Source: Pomphorhynchus laevis (taxonomy: Eukaryota > Acanthocephala > Palaeacanthocephala > Echinorhynchida > Pomphorhynchidae). From it: a DNA stretch of 64,000 bases. Both the position numbers and the translations under genes were made by a program. Positions 1 through 11,000 of the stretch are shown in pieces. Every line of letters begins with the position of its first letter. Position 1 is the stretch's first letter. The stretch lies in assembly GCA_012934845.2 (NCBI GenBank), contig WNNJ02003290.1:1-64000 (forward strand), in the 5' to 3' direction. Below the pieces are notes generated by a model, which was not told the DNA's origin, ran no database searches, and was given only the letters and a program-made list of their open reading frames with translations.

Positions 1-1439
1 ATTATTATATTAATTATTATTTGATTAACATTAATCAATTAATTATATTATAATAAATTGATTAATGTTTTAATCAGTAGTTGATCTTTATTCTAATTGA
101 TCGTAATTGATCATTTATGAGATCAATTTCATAGTTTCTTACTATGTAATATAAAGAACATTAAAAAAAGGTCCGAAACAGAAATCAAACAAATGCTTAT
201 TACAAACGTTTTATTAATTCGTCTAGAAAGGATGCTAGCGAAAGAATGTGACTTAAACGTACTATAGTATTTATCTGAAATTAGTTATACATTTATAAAA
301 AATCCAAACTTTTACAACGTCCTCATATTAAGATTTTCTTTATTGAAATGGGATCACATTTCTGCTGGTAAACACCTACAAGGAATCATGTGGCTAAGCC
401 ATTCAGAGTCTGCCACTCACGCAAATGCTCTGCTGTAGCATAAAATTGTCGGTAGTATCAACAAAATAGTTTACAGAATGTAAGTATTTGTTTCGTGGAC
501 GCCTATAGAGATGAAGAGTTTCGAGATGGACCAAGTATACAGCAACGGCGCACCTGACCATATTTGTCAAAGACAGGCTAATTCTTAACGACATTAGACA
601 CAGTTTGAATATATGGCCGATAATCGATTTGATGAGCTTTACGATATAGTATATTTCCTACATAAAAGCAAACGAAAACGCCAAACCACATCACCGATTG
701 GAAAAGTGATTATGTCATACTAATGAAAGCCGGAAACAACTGCCGACGACAACATCAATTGTCTGTTAGCAATATAAATAATGGGGATGTATAATTATTG
801 GAGCTGGATCAAAGAAAATTTGAAATTATTTTTGATATTTCGCTAATTTCTGTTGGCATCTTCAGAAAATTACCTTTTTAAAATGTACATGCTTATATAA
901 AAAAGTTCAAAACGATCGCCACCATTTGCTTTGAGCCGGTGATGCTGTTATTAGCGATAAACAGCTGCTTTCAAGTTGTTTGAATTTTTGACACGATTTC
1001 GGCAACTTTTGATGGTACACAAAACGCAATAAAAAGGATGATTCAAAATAGTTTAGAAACAAAACAAAAATAATTACCATAATATTTTCATTCAAAATAA
1101 ATAATTTGAAAAAAATAGAAAATATATATATAGTTATTACAGGAACGAAGAAGCAGAAAATATCCTTTATTTGATAAAAATTCTATATTTCGATAGCTCC
1201 TGCTATCATCATCTGGATTACAATAAAATGTGCTTTTTGTGAAACATTTTATGGTTTTAATGTGAAACATTTTATTGCTTCTATTTCAATATTTGAAATG
1301 GAAGAAGATTATGGGTTTAGTATTTATTATTAAAAAATATAAAATTAAAATTAATAGAAAAATTAAATAAAGAATAAAAATAAAATAGAAAAGATAAGTT
1401 AAACAAAAGAATCGTTTACAACATCTTTACAAAATATTT
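1..1439. other. AT-rich sequence, no gene seen
   Basis: Only short frames without recognisable products. A (T/A)-rich stretch at 1-120 and 1310-1400. I see no coding or structural signal here. Confidence 0.6.
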
Positions 1440-1718
1440 AAAATTATGTCAGGTTTATTATTCGGCATAATAATATTGAAGTTTTTATGAATGTAATAAG
1501 TCTCAAGAATTTTTAAATTTAAACAATTGGTTTCTTTTGCTAAACAACAGTATTATAGTCAATATTGTGATCTAAATTTAAACTATGGTCTATAATAGCG
1601 TTACTTAGCAATTTTTGAGTGTGCATTTATGATGTTTTAATCTAGTCTCTAATGGTTGGCCTTCTTGACCCATATGTATTATATCGCATTCTAAACAATA
1701 AATTTTATAAACAGATCC
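1440..1718 (-). mobile_element. Penelope-like element remnant: GIY-YIG endonuclease-like region
   Basis: The minus strand encodes GSVYKIYCLECDIIHMGQEG, then LETRLKHHKCTLKN and, after a break, an IIDHSLNLDHNIDY-like segment. This order (VYKI.C..C, YIGQT-like, R..EH, ALxxH) is that of the GIY-YIG endonuclease domain found C-terminal to the RT in Penelope-like elements. The copy is decayed and no full reading frame remains. Confidence 0.6.
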
Positions 1719-3026
1719 AATAATTATTTTGATTCAGCTCCAATAATTATTTATCAATAATGGATCATTATCAACTATTTAAAATGGAGATGTCGTTTAA
1801 CTTGAATGAAAAATTATTAAAGTTCGTTAAGCATTAATTAAGCATTAATTCAGCATTCGGAACTAAGTTCTAACTTCGATTTATAACATAAAATGAGAAA
1901 CATATTATTGAAGCATCTAACTTTATTTGTCAAAACGTTAGAGCAATAGTGTCAAGACGTTATTAGTTTCAATAGTGTCAAATCTCATTTGCAAAAGGTC
2001 TTGTAGCAAGTGTCCTTATAAAATTTGGCACTAAATCCCGTATCCTTGTGCGAGCTCTTACTGATTTAGAAATTCGTATCGTGACAGAGTGTATACATCC
2101 ATGATTGCTTGATGCTTTTATCTTATTATCTTATTATCTTATTGATGCTTTTACCTATTATCTTATAGCAATCAAGAAAAATAATGGCGATCTTCGATTA
2201 ATATCAATCTATCTGCTAAAGAAATCATGTTGCTTTCATTGCATACTTTTAGTAGTTGAGACTTAAAAATCCTGGCCATTCCACAGTTTGCTAATTACTT
2301 AAAAAACTATTTTCTATTTAAGTATTTATAATTCGTGAAATAATTTCAATGTTATCAATGTAGGCAACTTCAAAACAACACCGATCTAGGAGATCAAGCT
2401 GTGATCATGTAACTAATCCCTCTAGTTCCTACATGAGTCGATATTTATCTAATCCGAAGGTAAGTTCGACAATTATATTTGAAGCAACTGTAAACTAGAA
2501 AATAAATTAACAACTGTATTTTTTGACATGTAAACATAGATTGATTTTAATTTAAATATGAGAAACTGTAATTGTTAGTTACAAACTCCTTGTTTAGTTT
2601 GATGACTCTATAATTTTTATTCTAACAGATTGGAAGTATAAATTGCAGAATAAATTTTATAAATTTTATTCTGATTGGAAGTATAAAAATACTAGGTTAT
2701 AATAATTATTTCTTATGATATTTCCATTTTTAAAGTACTTTATGGCCCAAAACATGCAGCTTTAATAAATTTATCTGATTTACTATTTTCAAATATACCC
2801 CGCTTTGTGAAAAATCGCATCTAAATCATATGAACATTTTCCGTCTCCACTGCCTTGTTTACCTTTTGCAAAATTGCGCATTTTATTTGCAAAATTGCAA
2901 ACATTTAACAGGAAAACCCAATGGCCAATTAAATAAATAGATCAACTAAATTGGACAACTCAATTATAACAATCTCACGACCGGCATTTTATTGTTTATG
3001 ATCCGATTTTATAAATTAATAAAGAT
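1719..3026. other. AT-rich spacer between two PLE pieces
   Basis: No supported frame. It probably includes unrecognisable PLE-derived sequence, because PLE coding blocks lie on both sides in opposite orientations. Confidence 0.4.
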
Positions 3027-3785
3027 ATGTATAAAGAACTTACTAAATTAAAGGATAACTATATAATAACAACTATTGATAAAGCTAGTAATAACTTTGT
3101 CTTCATATGCAAAAAGCTTTATTATGATATACTAATGAAAGAGGTTAATTCTAATGATTTAAATGTAAATCCAACATATGAACGCAGTGAGTTAAGTTTA
3201 GAAACAATTATTACAAGTCACTGTTCTATAATGGATAAAAAGGGTATAAAGGTTGAATTAGATAATAAAACTATACCTATAGTTTTATATATTAACATTA
3301 ACTAAAACTACTATTAATTTATATCGTAAAGATGACATATTTAAAATTTACAAGAAACATATTTTTGCATGAGCATTCATGCATACCATATAATATAAAA
3401 TATAATACATTAAATAATGAAATTTTAAGAATTACAACAATATGTAATGATATTGGCTTTCTTCAAAATCATTTAAATAATTTAATAGATACATATTTTA
3501 AACTAGGTTACTATAAAAATAACATCAAGCAGAAAATAGTAAAATATATAAATCAACACAATAATATAAAGAATAAATTTAAACTCTTAAGTGGCAAATT
3601 TTTATGGATGGATAATAAATAATATACTTTGCATTAGAATAAGATACTAGATAGTTATTATCAGAGGAAATACATCATTAGCATGTATTTGGCCCCGCTG
3701 CTATGTTGGGTAGAGGAGTTAGGGGCCGAAACCTGATAGCATAGCAGTTCCTCCTGATGACCTCTAATTCTTATTCTGATACAAC
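3027..3785 (+). mobile_element. Penelope-like element remnant: RT ends plus structured 3' module
   Basis: Two open stretches. The first (3027-3305) has YIITTIDKASNNFVFICKKL, the 'DKASNN..FICK..Y' block near the start of Penelope-type RTs. The second (3332-3622) has SCIPYNIKYN and LGYYKNNIKQKIVKYI, matching the C-terminal 'IPyNla...L..L...GYp...I' block. The RT catalytic core is not present between them, so this is an internally reduced, non-autonomous remnant. After it, 3660-3785 forms a strongly structured module that recurs three more times in the window. Confidence 0.65.
3660..3775 (+). other. Structured PLE 3' module (hairpin plus crossing helices)
   Basis: AAATACAT (3668-3675) pairs with ATGTATTT (3683-3690). 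GGCCCC (3691-3696) can pair with GGGGCC (3722-3727), and CTGCTATG (3698-3705) with CATAGCAG (3740-3747), so these two helices cross. GAAA (3728-3731) and CTGATGA (3754-3760) also occur. Related copies lie at 4440-4510, 13180-13320 and, inverted, at 16380-16640. Confidence 0.6.
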
Positions 3786-4434
3786 GTCTGTTATTTATTA
3801 GTCAATTCATAAAAATGACGTTTATTTTAAATTTTATTTTTTATTTTTATTTTTAACTTGATTTAAATTATAGAACATCTAAAAACAATTATTAATTTTA
3901 TTATTTAATTATTAAATTTTGATTTAGCATTATTATGTTTTGTTTATTTTATAATTATATAACAATACGTAGACTCAGTTAGCTGATTTAATTGATTTAC
4001 AAAATTATCAATGTCCATATAAGATTGCCAATTTTATTGAAAACGACAATAATCCACAAATAAAACTAATGTTGATAATTTTATTAAATCATGGAATGAA
4101 TAAAATAATCAAATAAAATAAATTTTAGTGGATAAAATGAACAGATTGTACGTTTTGTTTCTGATGATTCTAGCAGCAGCTAGCGAAATATAAAAACAAA
4201 TTTCTGCTTATTAATAAACAAATTGCAATAATATTATTAGAACTTATTAATGAAATTGTGAAAAATATTATCAAGGAGTAAATAAATACAATTTATAGTA
4301 TTATAAAAATTATATTTTATATATTATGATAATGGGAATAATATAAAATAATATAATTTTTTTATTTACTATATAAATAGAGTAAATTATAATTTTTAGA
4401 ATAATAAATTAGGCTAGATATTCACATTACATCA

Positions 4435-4515
4435 AATAAAATACATAATTGGCATTTATTTGGCTCCGCTGTGTTAAGTATAAGATTAGATAGCGAAACC
4501 TTTAATCTTTACTTC
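4435..4515 (+). repeat. Degenerate short copy of the PLE 3' module
   Basis: It contains GGCATTTATTTGGCTCCGCTG and GCGAAACC, in the same order as the module at 3660-3775, but the hairpin is weaker and the centre is shortened. Confidence 0.5.
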
Positions 4516-5119
4516 AATTCATGGAATGTTAACCATTAATATTACATTTTATTAGTGCTACAAACTTACTCTATTGGTACAATGTTAAAAACAACGATAA
4601 AAGTGATATTTCTTTTTTTCTATTTAATTTAAGGAGATTTTGTTACATTTTAACTTATATTCAATGATCATTTGATTAATTATATAAATAAAATTATTAT
4701 ATATAATTTATAAAATAATCATTAAATATTCAAATCATATTCGATAATTATTGTTTAATGATTATATTAATCTAATATTTAATAGTAATCAATTTCGAAT
4801 TTAATTTGTAGCCGAATTCTTCCAGCTCTAAACATATATTTCAAAGTTTAAATTTCTGAGCTCTAAAAATTTATCATAGTTAGAAACAACAATAATAAAG
4901 AAAATTTTTTCTTGTTTAACGTCAAAAAGCAAGGTGAAAGTCCATCTCTTAAAAATGAATAACCACCTCCGTAAACGCTTTTCGTTTAAATAATTCCGAA
5001 AAAATTTTGTGTTTTCAGATTATAAATGTCTAAATACTAGTTATCACCTAGTATCAACTGGTTTATCAGTATATGTTGATTATCTTATACCATCATTAAT
5101 GGTGAGTCATGTATTGTGC

Positions 5120-5404
5120 TTAACAGCAACATGGTGAGCAGCAGCAATCAAAACTACTTGGCTTGCAACATTCACAGCAGCAACAGCAGCATGGTTTGCA
5201 TTCACAGCAACAGCAGCATGGTTTGCATTCACAGCAACAGCAGCATGGTTTGCATTCACAGCAGCAACAGCAGCATGGTTTGCATTCACAGCAACAGCAG
5301 CATGGTTTGCATTCACAGCAGCAACAGCAGCATGGTTTGCATTCACAGCAACAGCAGCATGGTTTGCAACAGCTACAACAACAAGGTTTGCAACAACAGG
5401 ACAT
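5120..5404 (-). CDS. Cysteine-rich repeat protein, 94 residues, intronless
   Basis: ATG at 5404, stop TAA just beyond 5123. The product starts MSCCCKPCCCSCCKPCCCCC and continues with about seven units of the form ECKPCCCCC or ECKPCCCCCC, ending in SSFDCCCSPCCC. Roughly two thirds of the residues are Cys, with Lys-Pro pairs at each unit. There is no signal peptide or other domain. Short intronless Cys-Pro proteins of this style are known among sperm structural proteins (for example the Mst families of flies) and keratin-associated proteins, so a disulphide-linked structural role is plausible but unproven. The frame choice rests on the TATA box at 5477-5483 about 74 bp upstream, a sensible start, and unit lengths (24 or 27 bp) that are multiples of three. 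The opposite strand gives a Gln-rich frame over the same DNA, which I regard as a shadow. Confidence 0.65.
   Translation of the reverse strand: MSCCCKPCCCSCCKPCCCCCECKPCCCCCCECKPCCCCCECKPCCCCCCECKPCCCCCECKPCCCCCECKPCCCCCCECCKPSSFDCCCSPCCC
5145..5395. repeat. Tandem 24/27-bp coding repeats within the Cys-rich gene
   Basis: Units of the type CATGGTTTGCATTCACAGCA followed by ACAGCAG or GCAACAGCAG alternate between 24 and 27 bp, about seven times. The three-base difference is one CAG/GCA triplet, which changes the Cys run between five and six residues without breaking the frame. Confidence 0.9.
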
Positions 5405-5476
5405 TTTCGTATTGTATTTGGAAATAAAAATAGTTTTTCTTCAGCTTGTGTGCTCTGATCAGCGTTCGTCTGTTGC

Positions 5477-5483
5477 TTTTATA
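5477..5483 (-). promoter_or_regulatory. TATA box of the Cys-rich gene
   Basis: TATAAAA on the minus strand inside CTATAAAAG, 74 bp upstream of the ATG at 5404. A start about 30 bp downstream would leave a leader of some 40-45 nt. Confidence 0.6.
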
Positions 5484-5962
5484 GATTCCCGGTGTTCTTG
5501 ACTTCACCTTGAAGAAACCTTGAAGTCAAAATATATTGATTGATAGCATTGATCGTTCATTTGAAAAAACAATTTAATTTGCGAATGTGCATCGACATGG
5601 TCTAAAACTTCATTGCTGACAAGATTCTGCAACAGTTCATTTGAAAAGTACACTTGAAATGGAATGACATTGAATTATTATATTGATTGATGGTACAGTT
5701 CATTGTGGAGCAGGAAAGCTTATTGATTGGAAACTACTCATTTATTAACATCGACAATATATACTCTTATTTATTACAAAAACAGAAACAATTCCACATT
5801 TAATTACAAAATAAAATGCGTAATATAACGAACTTTATAGTTATGAATCGTTTTGAAGCTATTGTTTCAATAAATTTATCAAATTTAATTACGCTGGATG
5901 ATTTTTTTGTTATTATTAAAACTTAAAAAGTAACAGCGAATTTAATTAAATCCATTAAACCC

Positions 5963-6280
5963 TTATCAGAGAGGATATGATAAATCATCCGAACCATTTT
6001 ATCCAATGGTTCAAATGATCCCACCAGAAAGAATAAGATAAATCATCCAAAACATCACCTCTGATGATTCGGATGATCCCATTAGAGGGAACGAGATAAA
6101 TCATCCAAACTATCTCATCTGATGGTTAGGATGATCCACTCAGAGGGAACGGGATAAATCATCTGAACAATCCCATCTAAAGGTTCGGATGATCCCATCA
6201 GCAGCAAAGAGATAAATCATCCTACCCATTCCCTCTGATGGTTCGGATGATCCCATCAGAGGGAATGAGATCATCCGAAA
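5963..6280. repeat. 58-bp minisatellite, about 5.5 copies
   Basis: The block GATAAATCATCC recurs at 5979, 6037, 6095, 6153 and 6211, an exact 58-bp spacing. The unit also contains GGATGATCC, the near-reverse of GATCATCC, so each unit is partly self-complementary. Confidence 0.9.
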
Positions 6281-7801
6281 CTAAGCGAATCGGATGCGCT
6301 TGGTTGTTTGTAGTACATGCCTAGTGCTTTTATATGATACAGGCAATAAGATTAAAATACACTTAAAATTACTTACAATATAGTATTGTGCTACAGGCTC
6401 ATTAAGCTGCTCCGGCTGAGTGGATCACTCTAGAGCATTTTTTCAGTAAAAAACTGATGGTTTCGAATTATCGGATATTCTTATAGTTCTAACAGTAATA
6501 TCGCCTTTAACAACGTTAAAAACAATTGCGTTTGCTAGTGTATTTCACAAATTGCCTTAGAAGTCAGTCATTTAAATATGCAAATACAGTGGCAATTATT
6601 TTTTGAAGCTGTCGGGAATATGCACTGTTCTGTGTGCTCAAGTTAAGTCGAAATCTAAATTGTTGTGCTGGCATGATATATTAAATGATCGTTTAAATTC
6701 TTAAACGATTAAATTCTATGCCATTATATATAATTCAGCAATTATATTATTATCATTCGTACGATAATTTCATACGAATTTGTATTGTTCGCATCAGCCG
6801 TTGCATTTACTATACTTTCATTACACAAACTCCAACGATTGCTGTATTATGGAAATGCTTTTGGATATTATCTGAGCATCAAAGAATTCGTAAGTTCAGA
6901 CAATTTAACGTGGACGGGACGATACGTTTAGAAGAAAATAGTATAATAATATGGATCACCGCGCTCTAATCTGCATTTTTATTAGGTTCGATAAGTAGTA
7001 GTGTTTAAAGAATAATTACACTGAGAATAAACGAGCAAGAATGCGAAAGGAAGCAAGGGGTAGTGCTGAAAATGTTCGGAGATCAATACGATGGTTCAGC
7101 AGAAGACAGTGAATCCTTCGAAAATGCTCACAACAACGACAATAAACGCTTTAATAATTGAAGCTTCTAGTTATGAAAACCAAACGCAAAGACTTGGATT
7201 ATAAAACAATTCATTTGAGACATTTGTAATTTGATTATCTCTCAATAAATATTTGCTAGAAAACATCCTGTCTCAAAATGCTGCTTACAAATCTTTAACA
7301 AAGTCAATCTGATCAAACCACTGGAAAATTTGATCTTTAATTATAATGTCAAAAGTGGACTTAAATAGTGGATTAGGTATTTTAAACAGAACTTAACATT
7401 CTGCTTAAAATAGATCAATTCAATGTTATAAAATTTATGTTATTTATTTGAATGTTAGAAAATTAAATTATAATAATTATTAATTAATAATCATAATTAA
7501 CATTTATTATTTTTAGACGATAGCTTAGTTAAAAAAAATTAATTAATTTAATTAATTAATTAAATTAATTAATTATTTAATTAATTAAAATTAATTAATT
7601 TAAAAAATCGGCTTGAATGGTGAATTAATTTTTGTAAATATTATTAGAGTTCTCGTGTACTTCGAGCACGAAAGTGCTCAAAGTACAAAACAAATTGTGC
7701 TCGCAAATCGTTACGCTTTAAACGGATTTCTATAAAACAAATATTACTATATATTAGTCAATCTAACTTGTTTTCTATCACACAAACCTCACAGTCATTT
7801 T
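6281..7801. other. Intergenic, AT-rich, no gene supported
   Basis: Lies between the minisatellite and the CCT7 3' end. It holds a simple AATT-type run at 7535-7605 and an inverted repeat (GAGCACGAAAGTGCTC) near 7664-7680. The longest frame (6718-6969) has no recognisable features. Confidence 0.5.
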
Positions 7802-7807
7802 TTTATT
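7802..7807 (-). promoter_or_regulatory. Probable polyadenylation signal of CCT7
   Basis: AATAAA on the minus strand, about 100 nt beyond the CCT7 stop codon and in a T-rich setting. It is the first canonical hexamer I see downstream of the stop. Confidence 0.6.
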
Positions 7808-7906
7808 TTTATCAGAAAAGTCACAAACTTAATTAGTAAAATCTTCAAGAACGTTTCTGTACTAAATTCATCGATTAAGTTTGAAACAACATCGGCGACA
7901 TAGCTT

Positions 7907-8088
7907 TTAAGCTGCTCGTTCAGCAGATGACGGAGCCTTTATTGTCTGGTCAACATTTAGAACCAAACAAACTGCTTCGGTAGCAGCGATTATAGTGTTT
8001 ATCTTGACAAGGGCAGGCTCCCAAACTGCAGCTTCAAAATTATCAGCAATATCTTCTCGATTAATATCGACACCATACCACTGAGACT
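7907..8088 (-). CDS. CCT7: CCT7 exon 7 (terminal, stop codon)
   Basis: 182 bp. After acceptor CTATTTAG, AG completes the Gln codon started in exon 6 (phase 1), followed by [38 protein letters not shown] and the C-terminus [15 protein letters not shown] before TAA. This is the conserved equatorial C-terminal segment of the family. The C-terminal tail is shorter than in human and lacks the Gly/Arg run. Confidence 0.95.
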
Positions 8089-11000
8089 CTAAATAGGAAA
8101 ATAATAATATTTTGCTTTAAATGTTAAAAAATTCATTTTACGATTCATTTTACGATCAAAAGGAATTTTCCAAAAGTTTTTATAAAAACTTTATGTTTAT
8201 ACAAAATTAATTCAACTTAAATAAAAATATACGATTAAATTATTTAATTCAACAAAATTACGATTAAATCGTTTAATTTAAGATATTATATTTAATATAT
8301 ATTGAATATAATATAACATTTAATATTTTTAATATATATAATATTTAATATATTGTTATTTATTCATAATTTTCTACAATTACATCATTTTACTCATTTA
8401 AGTAAATGAGTAAACAACGAGTTTACTTAAATGACCAATCGATGCATTCATGTTGTTTTAAAAAATGTTTGATATTACAAATGTATTTTATGAAACGAAA
8501 AGATATTTAAATTTTACTTAAATAACCAATCGATGCATTCACTAGCTTTCCATCTTTTAAAATGATGAGCTTTATTATGCTTAAGCACCAAATGTAAGGA
8601 GGAAATAAAACATATCCAAAAGAAATAAAAAATTACTAAAAAATTACTGCATTGCCTTTTTAAATAAAAAGGCAATTTAAACGCATTTTATTTAGAAATT
8701 TATACGATAAAATACATTTTGATATCAAATTATTTCAATATTTAGTATTTTATAATTTGTTAAAAAATAAACACTAATTTAAATAATTTTTAATAAAAAG
8801 ATAAACAAATTGAGTGATTAGTAATCAAATAGGATTAGTAAAACAACATCAAATTCATCTATTTAACATCTAATAATTCATCTATTGAAATTTTAATATT
8901 TTATTTATTCTGTATTTTACCTATTTCAATCGTAAGTCCCGTTTTCTCATAATTTGAGTAGACGCAATCGAATTTATTAATAACTTCTTAGTAAATTTTT
9001 TATTCTTATTTTTTAATTTCATCAAATATATCCTTATTTTTAATTGTGATAGTTTTAAGCTTTTGTTATTCTCAATAAAATATAAATTTGTTTTTAAATT
9101 TGTTTTTCTAAATTTATTTTATTTATTTTTGTCGCTACTATTGATGATATATTTCAGAATAAAATAGTAATTTAAATCATCACAATTCCGAATTGCATAA
9201 AAATAATTCGAGTAATTGGAACGGCCGATATTCTGTAAAAGTACTTTGGCAATTTTCAAACGACAAACTAATGCCTACCAAAACGAAGGAATGAAGCAGT
9301 TTACGGCCACTCATTTACTTATAATTTAGCGATATACAGAGTTTTGCAGTCTAAAATGTAACCGCAGCTCGCTACTATTTCTAAAGTTAAGTATCTTAAG
9401 AAAAAGAAATAAGTAAAAAACATCAACGATATACATTTTCTAGTAAAAAACATCAACATCATTAAAATATTTTTAATTTGTTAAATTTTTAAATCATATT
9501 TATTTTATAAATGTTTAAAATGATCTGCAAAGTAAAAACGGTATATTTTAAACGTACGCAAATTATCACAAATAAAATTGAATTAATCAAAACAGAAAAT
9601 ATAACAAATTAAATTATAATTAAATATAACACAGAAAACAAGCAGTCTTTATTGTAAGTTGTTTTAGCAAGTTATTGTTATCTGCTATCAAATAATAATC
9701 ATTCTTAAAATTAGGGATTATACGCTCATTAAATTTGAAAATTAGATAAGTGTAAAAAGGTAAAGGTGTAGAGTAAAAGATCATTACCAGATTGAATTGT
9801 CTGTGAAATTTTAATTGAACACTCATCTAAAATGAAAATATAATTTTAAACCATATAGGATTTAAAAATTCACTATTTAGAAAAAAAGAAGACATTATTT
9901 ATAAATTATAATATAATAAATGACATTATTATAATTATAATATTAAAATTATAAATTATAATAAACTAAATTATTTATAAATTAAAATATAATATATAAT
10001 ATATTATTATATATTATTTGAAGACATTATAGACATTGATTTGTAGACATTCTAATGCCTACAAAGCAGAAAAATCGAATATATATATTTTACGTTTCGT
10101 CAATTACAAAGACTAATTGAAGTCTATAGAAGTTTGTTGAAGATTAATAGAAGACTAGCATAAAGTCTATTACATAAGACTATGTAATAAATAATTTTAT
10201 ACAATGGATACAAGATTTTATGCAATGGATAAGAATGCACAATGACATTCTCTTATTTTATTAAGCTAATGTTCAAAACACTTATAAATTAGAGAAATAA
10301 TAGAAATTCCTTGTATTACTTAAGCAATACAGGGAATTGACATTCGTGCTTTCATGCTATCTTCATGATAAGCGATGATTGATAAAATTAATTATCTAAA
10401 AATAATAAAATTTACGTGTCTTAATTGTATAATACCTAAAATATTAATATTTAATTTTCATAAACCATTGCAGCGCAGAGCAGGTAAATTTGCAAGTATT
10501 AAATATAGATTAATCAAAACCAAATTCAATTTATTTATTTCGTTTCTTTTTATGATTATATATAAAATTATATTATGTATTTAATTTCTATATTTAATTT
10601 ATTAATTATAATGTTTAATTATTAAATTATTATCTCCCAATTGTGCAAATATAAATGTCCAAGAATTTCAACTAATATAATTTATAATCGCTACAACTCA
10701 ACACTAATATCTTTTTAATACACTTATATCTTTTTTAATTCTAACTCGAAATGGTCTTTTCCACTTCATATATAACGTTTAGTCCTCTAACAATTGTGAC
10801 CCCGTGATACAGCAAGCTAAGATCAATCGTCTTTAATTGTATAATGCACTTCTTTCATGTGATGTATCTTCCTTCACTTCAAAAATCACTTCCTTCATTA
10901 TGAGATAAATCAATCAAACTTAGCACAAATCGGCATGGTACAGTGACATTTTGTTAAGCGAATAGTAGGGGTATCGCCAAAATCATCAAATTTCGCATGT

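Noticed and set aside
3728-3760. Canonical hammerhead ribozyme
   Set aside because: GAAA precedes CTGATGA and no standard type I or III arrangement can be drawn. Kept only as part of the structured-module finding.
5107-5346. Ala/Asn-rich frame (NANHAAVA repeats) on the minus strand
   Set aside because: Alternative frame of the Cys-rich repeat array. The Cys frame has the TATA-ATG layout and a clean start and stop.
6718-6969. 83-codon plus-strand frame
   Set aside because: No motif, AT-rich composition and no promoter or homology signal. Compatible with chance.
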